A stretch of DNA of 64,000 bases from Telmatactis stephensoni (Eukaryota > Cnidaria > Anthozoa > Actiniaria > Isophelliidae). Under the pieces are notes generated by a model. That model was not told where the DNA came from and ran no database searches. It saw nothing but the letters and a program-made list of their open reading frames with translations. Each line of letters opens with the position of its first letter. Within the stretch, counting starts at the first letter, position 1. The DNA lies in contig JALIZF010001583.1 in the NCBI GenBank assembly GCA_029948255.1, forward strand, positions 310,001 through 374,000. Direction: 5' to 3'. This document shows positions 1 through 11,200 of this stretch, piece after piece. The position numbers were made by a program, and so were the translations under genes.

Positions 1-681
1 TGCAAAATCAAAACTTCAAGCTTTGTTGATTCGTATTTACAGAGGAAAAAAATCGCGACGGATAATAAGAAACTTTTCACATTACTATAACAAGAATCAT
101 ATGAGCTTATTATCATTATTTTTCCCAAAACTGAAGTCATATCCGTGTATTGAACCAAAAATGGGACAATTTACTCACCTGTAGTTTGCCGTAAATCAAT
201 CATAAGTTTGACAAAGTTTCAAAGACAATTATCCGAAAAAGTGCAAAAATCTTGTGTGTTTTTTATGAGATCTAGAATATATCCTGCCTAAGCCACGTAG
301 GACTGGCTGGTAATACTTACTGGGACTGAATGGGAGAGTTCTCACATTCAGGTAAGCTGAAAAATTTCGTGAAAGTTTTGATAGTTGGAGTTTGTTAGTT
401 CGTACGCGCCATGTCGCGTTAGTCGGCTTACAAAGTTCACGATCCTCTACATCCACAAAAATCACAGTAAAACACTTCAGCCTTCATAAGCAACGTCTCC
501 AAACCATGGAAAATACACACGCTGTAGAACAGAATGCCAGATTAAAAATTTACACGTCTATTTTTGCACAAATTTCTTCCTTCGCCTCCCAGAAATTAAA
601 CAACAACACATTCTGAAGTGACCGGAAGTGACCAATCAAAGCACTCGTTCTCAGTCCCCCAAACATTTGCCACAGACCAGA
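1..681. repeat. Long direct repeat, copy 1 (runs off left edge)
   Basis: This stretch recurs almost base for base at 2976-3660, with a few substitutions and small indels. It begins at the window edge, so its left end is not seen. Both copies carry the same fortuitous minus-strand open frame of 78 codons, which I do not regard as a gene. Both copies run directly into an array of TTTCGCTTA-type dyads. It is probably part of a mobile element or a local tandem duplication with a spacing of about 2975 bases. Confidence 0.85.
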
Positions 682-683
682 AC

Positions 684-731
684 TTTCGCTTAATAAGCGA
701 AAAATACGTCACTTTCGCTTATTAAGCGAAA
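684..731. repeat. Pair of odd-centred palindromes (TTTCGCTTA-N-TAAGCGAAA)
   Basis: Two 19-base dyads, at 684-702 and 713-731, have arms TTTCGCTTA and TAAGCGAAA around one central base. They are separated by a short spacer containing ACGTCAC. The central base differs (A in the first, T in the second), so the two are in opposite orientation. The same motif recurs at 1118-1218 and 3667-3747. Confidence 0.8.
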
Positions 732-1117
732 CTTGCATACACCCGATTGACATCTTTGATTAGCCGCCATTACAGAAAAATCTTTGAAGACAAAAAACTC
801 GCTTGAGTCGAATGACTCTTTTAAAAAAAAGTATTACTCGGCTTGATGTTAGGGTAAGTTCTCACATGGAGAAAAACAAAGACATGGTTCCACTTTTCTG
901 AGGAGATATTTTCGAAATTCGGAGCTCGCGACTCGATAGACGGCGGGCGGCCGATTGACAACCTCGCGATTTATAGCTCGATGTTCAAGTTTTCAAAACG
1001 AAAAAGTGAGCCTCTTCAAGTCCGTGAGACTAATGAAAGGGTAAAATAAAATGTGTTCTACAAATGGAAAGGCTGTTTAAAGAGTGAATTTTTTATGAAA
1101 TGTAAGTTATGTGCTAA

Positions 1118-1218
1118 AAAAATAAGCGAAAAAGACGTCACTTTTCGCTTATTAAGCGAAAAACTTTCGCTTAATAAGCGAAACAGACGTCACTTTCGCT
1201 TATTATTCGAAAAAGACG
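1118..1218. repeat. Array of TTTCGCTTA/TAAGCGAAA dyads with GACGTCAC spacers
   Basis: Two complete dyads and two degenerate or half copies (one reads CTTATTATTCG) lie in about 100 bases. GACGTCAC, itself part of a palindrome, recurs between them. The local open frame across this stretch has no protein-like features. The role is unknown; it could be terminal or subterminal sequence of a DNA transposon. Confidence 0.75.
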
Positions 1219-1847
1219 TAAATTTCTCAAACTCCAATTATCTCATCGTTTTCAGGGACCTTTTCTCCGGTTCGGTAAATGTCCCAAGTGAATTAAAGTT
1301 CAGTTTGAAGAACTCCACTGAGGTGTTCAAAACAAAAGTGTTTATAATTATAATTAATAAAAGTCACAACCCTTTTTTCCAACTCAGGCATGTCTTTTGA
1401 TCTCAGGAGAGAGATTTTGTAAAATTCTGATCTCACGCTAAAACGACACGATCATCGTCTTGCATTCAATGGCACTACGCTTTTCGATTTCGGTGCAGAT
1501 CACAAGCAAGGATGTCGAGCTGCCTCGCGTAAAAGGTTTGTGAGTGAAACTAAAACAAAAGAGCGAAAAAAGAAAATACTCGTACGTTTTCAAAAACGTT
1601 TTGTGTTCATTGCAAAAGGCAGTGGGATGAATTTCGTAGTTGTCAAGACGCCGGAGACGAAAACTGGCAATTTTATAGTTTATGAATTTCTCTGCTTTTA
1701 ATTACGCGTACGAAAGTAGAATGTTCATAAAACTTTAATTCTTCAATTCAAAACGTATGTGCGAAAATTTTCTTTTTTGGACGTTCTCAAAAATGTCTAA
1801 TGGAGTTGCTGCATGAGGTGTGGTTGTCTTCAGAAGTTTTTACCATC

Positions 1848-2313
1848 GTTTGTTTACATATGATGACAGCCAATCATCAAGCGAGAAACGCTTTCAGCTT
1901 CTCCGCCCACTTTCCTCCGCCCTAATTTGCATATTGATCAAGTACAAAATTGCAGTTTTGAATTGCATTTTGTTTCTCTGCCCTTTTTCTCCACTCTCTA
2001 AACTTTTCTCTAGGCTTTTGAAAGTGCATTCACTCGAAAAAAACTCCGTAAAATTATGAGCTTGCGTAATTTTATTCGGGTAATTTATATCCTTTGATTT
2101 GTGAATTATAAAACTATCGACACTGATGAACAAAAATGTATTTTGTCTTCAGAACTTTTTCTTTCTCGATTTGGAAAGCCAATTTGAAGTCAGCCCATTT
2201 TTTAACCAATCATCGTTTGTTAACATATTATGACAGCCAATCATCAAGCGAGAAACGCTTTCTGTTTCTCCGCCCACTTTTCTCCGCCCTAATTTGCATA
2301 TTGATCAAGTACA
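1848..2313 (+). repeat. Two direct ~100-base repeats
   Basis: A block containing GACAGCCAATCATCAAGCG and ending in TTTGCATATTGATCAAG occurs at about 1848-1946 and again at about 2213-2313, in the same orientation and about 365 bases apart. I see no coding content in either copy. The short open frames over them are similar only because the DNA is repeated. Confidence 0.75.
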
Positions 2314-2595
2314 ATTCCAAAATATATTATATAAAGTAGTAAAAAAAGCCTAGTTTAAACATTAAACAATTCAAAGATTTATGTTTTTCCAGATGACAAG
2401 TGATTTTTGTATTTGAAATAAACGAGTTTTCAGAAACGATCGCGCGGAGTTTCATCCCTTGTCACAGGAAAGTTACACAGGATACCCACGAAGCCTGCGC
2501 ACGGTGAAACATCACAGGAAGCCCAATGCAAAAAGAATATCCCATATATGCGCGCGCGCAAAAGACTAAAACATTTATGAATGATTAGGGGGCCC

Positions 2596-2768
2596 TGTGA
2601 GGGAATGAAGAAATTTGTGCAAAAAAAGACGTGTAAATGTTAAATTTGGCATTCCATTCTACAGCATGTGTATTTTCCACGGTCTGAAGACTTTCCTTAA
2701 GAAGGCTGTAGCGTTTTTCTGTGATTGTTGTGGATTTAGAGGATCGTGAACTTTGTAAGCCGTTGCTC
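2596..2768 (-). repeat. Inverted partial copy of the 1-681 / 2976-3660 repeat
   Basis: Read on the minus strand, this stretch matches the part of the long repeat at about 3405-3570, including CATCCACA next to the ATCACAG segment and GCACAAATTTCTTC. It is more diverged than the direct pair. With the direct copy at 2976 it forms a long imperfect inverted repeat, as expected for terminal inverted repeats of a transposon or for nested insertions. Confidence 0.7.
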
Positions 2769-2975
2769 GAAATGACGAAGAAACAAGATCAAAGACGACC
2801 GCCAACGATATTTTATGGCGATCCTACTCGTAAACTTTTATTCCTGAGGATATAATATATAGCCTAAGCAACACAACAATTGTTGAGCGACATACTTTAC
2901 ATACCCATATCGAGATTCAGGGTACATGGCCGGAGAACGGCGTTTTGAAAAACTTTGGTTGGTGAATGAAGCACG

Positions 2976-3660
2976 TGCAAAATCAAAACTTCAAACTTTG
3001 TTGATTCGTATTTACAGAGGAAAAAAATCGCGACGGATAATAAGAAACTTTTCACATTACTATAACAAGAATCATATGAACTTATTATCATTATTTTTCC
3101 CAAAACTGAAGTCATATCCGTGTATTGAACCAAAAATGGGACAATTTACTCACCTGTAGTTTCCCGTAAATCAATCATAAGTTTGACAAAGTTTCAAAGA
3201 CAATTATCCGAAAAAGTGCAAAAATCTTGTGTGTTTTTTATGAGATCTAGAATATATCCTGCCTAAGCCACGTAGGACTGGCTGGTAATACTTACTGGGA
3301 CTGAATGGAAGAGTTCTCACATTCAGGTAAGCTGAAAAATTTCGTGAAAGTTTTGATAGTTGGAGTTTGTTAGTTCGTACGCGCCATGTCGCGTTAGTCG
3401 GCTTACAAAGTTCATGATCCTCTACATCCACAAAAATCACAGTAAAACACTTCAGCCTTCATAAGCAACGTCTCCAAACCATGGAAAATACACACGCTGT
3501 AGAACAGAATGCCAGATTTAAAATTTAAACGTCTATTTTTGCACAAATTTCTTCATTCGTCTCCCAAACGAAACTGAACAACAATACATTCTGAAGTGAC
3601 CGGAAGTGACCAATCAAAGCACTCGTTCTCAGTCCCCCAAACATTTGCCACAGACCAGAA
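2976..3660. repeat. Long direct repeat, copy 2
   Basis: This is the nearly identical counterpart of 1-681. The match starts within TGCAAAATCAAAACTTCAA and continues to CATTTGCCACAGACCAGAA, after which the copies diverge into different arrangements of the TTTCGCTTA dyad. The few differences suggest a recent duplication. Confidence 0.85.
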
Positions 3661-3666
3661 TGACGT

Positions 3667-3747
3667 CTTTTTCGCTTATTAAGCGAATTTAACATGTCAA
3701 ACTCGCTTATTAAGCGAAAAATACGGGCTTTTCGCTTAATAAGCGTT
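3667..3747. repeat. Third array of TTCGCTTA/TAAGCGAA dyads
   Basis: Three dyads lie here, two with centre T and one with centre A, the last truncated. They directly follow copy 2 of the long direct repeat, just as the array at 684 follows copy 1. That constant position argues that the array is part of the repeated unit. Confidence 0.75.
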
Positions 3748-3749
3748 TT

Positions 3750-4884
3750 CCGGAATTAAATTGACAGTCCGGAATTAGTCTGACACCTGTTATCATCTCT
3801 CTCTCTTTTCTAACACTGTATGCATGTGTAGACCTAATAAAGCTAACTAGACGCACACGTGCGTTCACTCGTGCCCTGTGAGGCCCTTTTAGGAGAGGCT
3901 TCAATGACTGGCCCCAATCGTACTCTTCCCCGAGCCGTTTCACGCATTCTTCACTTAACCGTAACATAATAAAGACCTATTTTGACCTTTTCAAAGAATA
4001 TCTGATTAGTCAATTTGTCTGTCAGCAGCTATTAATATTTGCCTTCAGTTTGTCGTATTAGATATCTCCAACATGCAAAAATATACCAGTTTATTCAACT
4101 TTTTATTTCACTATATATCTCAATTGTTTGCCGTAAAGACTTCTACAACGACGCTTTTGACACAATACCAAATCGTGTAATTTTTCGTTCATGTTTCAGA
4201 TGTTTTATCCATTACGTGACCAAACGCATCAGGTCAAATAGAGCCTTGGTTCCATGAAAATATATAACTAAATAATTGTCTGGCCAGAATGTCGGTGTTA
4301 AAATTCAACACAAAAACCTCTCAAGATCTCTTGAATGCTTGAATGAAAAATATAATTGACTTGCCTCTATATGCGTTGGTTTAGCAACATGTAGGGTGAG
4401 AAATTCGTAGATTTGCAGCTCAAAGGAATTGCCCCGAGTCGCGAGAGTTTTATTTTCACGTACTCCATTGAGAGCTCGATATTTGGTCAAAGTATTGGAG
4501 ATCAAGCTCAAAATAACAGCCCATTCTGAAGCTCTTATAAGTGTTTAGGTATATCTTGAGTTAAAAGCTCCATTTTCTATTGTCTCACTGCTGGAAAAGC
4601 CTGTCTCTGAAAGCTATTTTTTGGGCGGTCCGCCATCTTGCATTCCTAAAGTTCCTGACTGGCGTTCACTTCGAAGACCTTCGAAGAGTTCGCACTCGCT
4701 CAAAGGTGATGAATGAAGGGTATTGTTTCTTGCGCTCTGAACCAATCAGGAGCTTTAACACGTGACCGATTGCGCAAGAAAGGCCTGTTCTGGCGACGAA
4801 CAGAGAAAAAAAAAAAAAAAAAAAAAAAAACATTTGCAGTTTATAACTCGTTCCCGGCCTAAAGGCCTGGGCACGAGTAATTAA
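3750..4884. other. Stretch without recognisable gene
   Basis: I found no exon with good splice sites here, although upstream ELYS exons would be expected somewhere to the left of 5204. The open frames are short and lack composition typical of protein. A 25-base A run at about 4806-4830 follows a segment with CCGCCATCTTG and ACCAATCAGGAGC, which looks like the 3' end of a retroposed element. Confidence 0.5.
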
Positions 4885-5105
4885 ACTCAGTTTACCATAC
4901 TGTTACTTTACTTTCACCTTACCATTACCTTACCAACCTCTTACTGACCATTAACCATCCACTTAGAAACAACTTACCAACAACTTATTGAGCAGTTAAT
5001 AACAACTTACCAATCACTCACTAACCACTTACCGACCAGTTATCAACCACTTACTGACCACTTATTGACCAGTTTACTGACCATTTATCAACCACTTACC
5101 AAATG
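4885..5105 (+). repeat. Degenerate ~10-base minisatellite (CCACTTACTGA-like)
   Basis: Variants of ACTTACCAAC and CCACTTACTGA recur about twenty times with drift in both sequence and unit length. No coding frame is maintained. It lies about 100 bases upstream of the first recognisable ELYS exon. Confidence 0.75.
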
Positions 5106-5203
5106 TTTGTAAATTCGAATGTGCCAATTGTTCTCTATGACCATCACTGAACATAAAGCATGAATTAGGATGGTTTTTTTTCATAAATTCTTTCTATGTT
5201 TAG

Positions 5204-8200
5204 ATGGGAATATAAGCACGGTCATGCAGCTTCCTTTGAATGACATTGAAGAGGTGAGGAAATTGCATAATTGTAATTGAACTTTATCTATATGACATGT
5301 ATAATTTACAGTAGAAACCAAGGAAGTGCAACTAGTAGACTTTCATGTTGATGTTTACAATAAATTAGATGGATGTCAAGTATTCCATATTGACTCAAAA
5401 TCCACAAGTTTATTACAAAATAATAATATATTCTTGACCCCAAAAGTTTTTTAAGAAACTCAGCTGTTTTGTAATTGATGCCAATCAATTTTCTTATAAA
5501 ATATTTTTTTTGGTAGCCAATAATGATTAACATCCACATTAGATGGATCCACATGCAAATTAGATGGATGTTTAAAGGTAGTCAGGTAGTTGCACTTCAT
5601 TGGAATCAGCAGTAAATAGAAAATTTCACTGAAAACCCAGTGACCCTTCAACAAAATATCTAAAAAATATTAAGAATTTAACAAGGAAAAAGTGTGAGTG
5701 TGTAACTTAACAGTGATCTTTTGTAGGACTATTTTGTGGACTTTCTTAAACAAGGCAGTTTTCAAGCATCCAGGGAGTTATTGGTGATGTATTACCTACA
5801 AAGAGGTCGATATGTAGAAGGAATTAGAATGAATGAAGCCATCAAACATGATACTATGGTATGCATAGATAATAATAAAAAATTAACTTGTCTGAGAATA
5901 GATACATGTCTTATACAGAGCATATCAATGATGTGACTAAAAAATAAAGAAATGAATAAATGAATGAACAAACATACTCTGCAAGCATAGTCTTCCTTTA
6001 CTTCCTCCACGTATTTCTGCAGTCTTCCTTCCTCTCTTCATAGAGGAGGTAAAGGAAGACTCAGTCTGCTTGCAGGATAGAACAAACAGTGTTTTTTGAA
6101 AGTGACTTTATTTCAGTTATTAAAATAGATGAATGAATGGATTTTCAATTTTATTTTTTCCCTCAGAATGAAAAGAATCCTATAGTTTTAGAAAGAACCA
6201 AAGTTCGCAATGCAATAGTAGATGGCTACATCAAGTGTCTTCCAAGTATACAAAGAAAGTTAATTTTCATGCCAGACAAAGATGTTAGTTACCTCCCTGT
6301 AACTTTGAAAGAAGGTATTAAATAGTATTAATTTGTTCAGTGAGTACAGAGCAAATTTCATATGAGCGAGAAACCTTGGTTCAGACACACAGAACGGTCA
6401 TGGTTATAGCACACAAAAACTTTAGTTAATAATTATATTGACCTACAGTCCTCAAAGAGAATACTTCATTAAGGGACATATAAGGCTGAATTCAGACCTG
6501 TCACCAGGCAACTGTAAAGGTTTGAACTAACCCCATCCCTCCCTCCCTCCCTCCCTCCCTCCCTCCCTCCCTCCCTCCCTCCCTCCCTCCCTCCCTCCCT
6601 CCCTCCCTCCCTCCCTCCCTCCCTCCCTTCATCCAGCCATTTATAGGAGGCAGCATGGCCGAGCGGTCAGAGCGTTGGTCTCGTAATCTGGCGGTCCCAG
6701 GTTCGATACCCGCTCTGGCCACTAGCTGAGACTGAATTTGTTCCGATTTCGATTAGTTCAAATTCAGTTTCTCGGCCATGCTTGTAATATAGCCAACTGG
6801 TTCGCCTCCTTGCCAGTTGGGATTCTTAAACACTTTATGTTTACCGATTATCAGTGTGTATTTATTTCAGGATTTGAGGACCAGGTTGGAAAAAAGCCTT
6901 GCTTTACCTGTTATATCCTCGTTAAAAACAAAACAAAACAAAGAGTCTTTTTTTTGTCCGTCTGTCCCTTCTCCTCTTCACTATATCAAGTAAATGTGTT
7001 CTTAATATCAAAAATAACTGAATTTATGAATGTTGAGAGTGACAGTATGACCTTACCCCATTCCAAGTCCTGACAACAGGTCAGGATCAATCTCAGTGAA
7101 ATTGCTAACACATGGCCAAATGCTACCACCATTGTCAGGGGAGTTGACATAGGAAACCAAAATGAAAGAACAAGCAGCCAACTACATTTGTCTTTACAGA
7201 TTTCTACTGAGGATCTTTGGCATAGTCATCAAATATCATCTTAATTTAGTTTATCTACCTCTAATAATTTGACTGACATTTGAATACATATTAAAGTAAA
7301 TTTTAAGTAAACCTCAGCATTATTTTTGTTCCATCAGTTCCTCGTCCAAAGCCATTATCAACTGTGATTCATCAGGCTAAAACTAGACGTCCAGTCAGCC
7401 ATGCCACTATTCTGAATTCAGTCATGGATAAAGTAGCAGAATCCAGGTAATTGTTATTAGAAATATGAAAGTCCACTTAACCTCAATCTTGTTAATATTG
7501 ATAACCTGCAAGCAGAGGCATTTTTCCTCACTCTTTTAATGGTGAAAAGGAAATTAGCATTTTTCCTTTTTGCCATTAGAAGATTGAGGAAAAATGCTTC
7601 TGCTCACAGGTTATAATATTGATTGAAGAAATAAATGTTTTTTCTTGCTTTTTTGTGAATTCAGACCCCAACATACTCCACAGAAAAGGAGATCAGGAGC
7701 CTTTGTTGGAACTCCTTTGACACCAGGAACTAAAAACTTATTAAAGTATGTCAGTAATAAGAATATAATGAATGAGTCCTACATTTTTACATCATTCTTA
7801 ATTGTCTTCATTTACTATAGAAAACAGCTATGTTTTTCCCCTTAAAGTTTTGTATTTATCAAATTATGATTATAACCTTTCTATTTAACACTGTAGTGAT
7901 TCACATCGAATGGTGTTTGCTGCTGCAAAAAAACCTGAGGTAGTGGTAAGTATTTAGTCTATTTTCCTTGACTTACTCAGGCTTTGTGTGGACTTGAGTG
8001 TTTGACTGACATTCAACCTACGAAAAGTTAGACATGTTGAAACAATAGTAGGTGATAATATTAAGGTCCTGTCACATGGTGCAATGTTTTCTGAAACTTG
8101 TCTCACAATGGAGTTGCAAGACAAGTTGCACAAACCATTACAAGGGTTGTTACACAGCACAACACCTGAAAAACTTGCTGCAGTCACTGTCGCAATGATT

Positions 8201-11200
8201 TTTAGCAATGTATGTACACCCTGCAGTGGTTCATGCAACTTGTTTTGCAAGAGCAATGTGAGATGAGTTGCATAACAATTGAAGGGCTCCCTGTGAAAAT
8301 GACCTAAGTGACTTTTTGATTGATGTCCTGAGATTCATTTTTCCAGCATAGGAAAGATAATTATATCATTTTGTACCATTGAAAAAATATTACAAAAAAA
8401 GTCACTTAGGCTGTTTTCACATGGGACCCTTCAATTGCACTGTGTAACAGTGCCTTAAGCAGCCATTGTCAAAATTTAATACAACCAAGGCTAACACTCA
8501 AGGTCTAAACACAGTCTTAAGGATGGTGGCCCATATTTCCAGCGCGCATTGTGTTCTGCGCATTTGACTCAACGAGCGCGCGCGCGACGTCACACAACTT
8601 TGAATAACAAACGTTTTTTCAAAGATCGTTTTCGCAAAAAACCATCGTGAAAACACACTAGTTTTACGACTTTTGTGAAAGAAAAATCTGATTTTGAGAA
8701 GAAAAATACATGGTTTCTCATATTCTAAAGTTGAATTCATTCTAGATACTTAAAAGCACATGAAAAACGGCTCTTTTTACGACCGGAAATAAAGAATACC
8801 GTTTGTCCGCCATCTTGGAAATGTCCCATAATGCATTGTATTCCTTGCCGCTCTCTAGGGAGGGGTGGGGATTTCATGGTTATTTAGGCAAATTTTAATA
8901 CGATTTCGCGCGTTTCTCAGCAAATAACTTTTTAAATCGCATGGATACCCCACAATTTTATTTTCTTATTCGGTTTTAGATTAACTAATCTATATGTATT
9001 CAAAAAATCACGCCAAAAAAAATATTTCGCCGAAATAGCGTTTGACATCCGGTTTCCTGAGAATTAAAAACAGGCCAAAAAATCGAAAAAAACACGTACT
9101 AGTAATTACAGTAATAACGTTTTTTGCTTTCATTTTGAAGGATTCAATCTTTAGATGCTTTTATCACTTTCGCTGTACTTCTTTATGAAATAACATTGGA
9201 GAAAATGAAATTATATTAAAGATTTAAAAAATCGCTGGTCAGCGGTTATTGGCCATGTTTACCATTAATTATCTCCGTAAAATGCATGGATACCCCCAAA
9301 TTTTTTTTCGTTAATTAAAAGACCTTTACCCATTCTACAAAGTAAATATAAAATAACTGGGAAAAAAATGGTTTGCCATTATGGGCCACCGTCCTTAATT
9401 TACTCAGTAAAGTTACATTTGAGAGGATTAAGACAATATAGTAGCAATTGTAGCACTTTGTAATGAGTTGTGGTTTCCAAGCAGCATTGTGGAAAGATTT
9501 CACTAGTAAGTAATTGCAATTCGCTTGTAATGAACAAGGAGCTTGTGAGTTAGAATGAAGAGAGAAATACTTGTGAGCTAGAGGCCTTGGTAATGACTAC
9601 TTTGTATTTAGTTGTTGTTGTTATTGGACTCAAGGGAACTATAAGTTAGAGTACATTTTTATTAAAAAATGGCAAAATACTCTTCATAATTTGCATTCAT
9701 ATAATTTGTGTGAGGTTTCTGCAGCCTTTCACTTCAGAGCCTGATATTATTTTTGTTTTTCATTTTCCAGCCTGAAGAAACCACAAAAATGTTTGAACCT
9801 TCAAGAGCTACTCCAACTTTACTTGACAAGAAAAAGTAAGGAGAAAAACAACAATGGCATTTTAAATATTTATGTCAGACTAAAAAAATCTAATTCTTGG
9901 GAGAAAGTAAAAACTATTTCTTGGTCCTATTTATTAAATGGGAAAGGGATTGACTACAAGTTAATATGCAGAAAATTAATGAACATAATTTTATTCTACA
10001 GAAAAAAGCAACTCTACTCTGGGGCAGATGCTCTGACATTACTGACCACTCCCAGAATAGTCAAGGTAACAGTTAGAGTGTGTGTACAAAACTGTGTGTA
10101 CATACTCAATGATCAGAACACCAGGCTTCTTTTGTCTCTCAGGGTTGGTCAGGGACCAGCAGGGGAAAATACAACAACAACAACAACAACAACAACCAGC
10201 TGATTAAAAAACAGGAGCTCAAACCTGGAATGTGTGGTTCCAGAAACTATACAAACCCCACCATGAAATTGTAAATGGTTCCCCTACCTGTGGAACTCCA
10301 ATATCCTTCCATACAAAGTCTAATTTTGTTTTTTGCTCTGACCCCCCCCCCCCCCCCCCCCCCCACCACCAATTCCAATACCCTCCATGGTAGGGGTAGG
10401 GTATGGATATTTTTTGGGGCTATACAGTCAATAAAAGCTTCTGTCAAGAAACATTGTTCCCAGTGTAATCTACTAAAAGTCAATTTATTGCCTACTTCAA
10501 ATCTTTTTGACAACCCTGGTCTCTGTTCATGTTAAATGAATATGGATACATTTGTTTTTAAAAAGGTGTGATGTGACAAGGGCAGCATTCATTACAAGCT
10601 AGGGAATTGCAGCTTCCCTTTTGTGATTCTTTTAAAGTCAGTGATTGTTTCTTATTCCTATGTGTCTACTTGTAGAGAACATCCAGACATAGCATCCCCA
10701 GTGATTCCATCACAGTGTCAACAACACCTCAATCAATTCTCAAGGTCAGTGTGGAAATTGAAGTCTAAACCTACTCTTAAAACACAAAGTGTTTGGTCAA
10801 CGTTTGGTATGTTTGCATTATTTTGCTTTGTAATCCTACAGGATTTCAATTCAGATCAGAAATGTAAGATAGAAAACTGTCTTTCGCTGGGGCAGATCCA
10901 ACATTATCCTTCAGGAAGGGGGTGTAGTGTTATAAAAATCAAAAACCGTCTAGAGAATCCAAAGGATATTCTGGAAAAGTATCGAGAAGAAAAGAGCCCA
11001 AAGTCATCTCAGGAGGGATGTGCACACCCCCTATACTCCTCCTTAAAATCTGCCCCTGCTTCTTCAATGTCAATTAAATGATGGTTGGCAACATACTGCT
11101 CTGAATGCCCAACAAAACATGTTTAAGTGCCTAGTCTGCTGTAATTATACTGTAGTTATTTAGTCCATGTTATTGCATTCCTTTAGGTCAGTCGTGTGGT

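Noticed and set aside
229..465. 78-codon minus-strand frame repeated almost identically at 3204-3440
   Set aside because: The identity comes from the long DNA repeat. No domain, signal peptide or splice context supports a protein, and the inverted third copy does not keep the frame.
684..3747. CRISPR-like array suggested by regularly repeated palindromes
   Set aside because: The repeats are few, unevenly spaced, in both orientations and without unique spacers of constant length, and the DNA is animal.
6501..6722. Minus-strand frame of Gly-Arg-Glu-Gly repeats
   Set aside because: It is translated (CCCT)n microsatellite plus SINE sequence.
6641..6722. A possible functional tRNA gene with A and B boxes
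   Set aside because: The ends do not form an acceptor stem, the match continues into a repeated non-tRNA body, and further copies exist; it is a SINE head.
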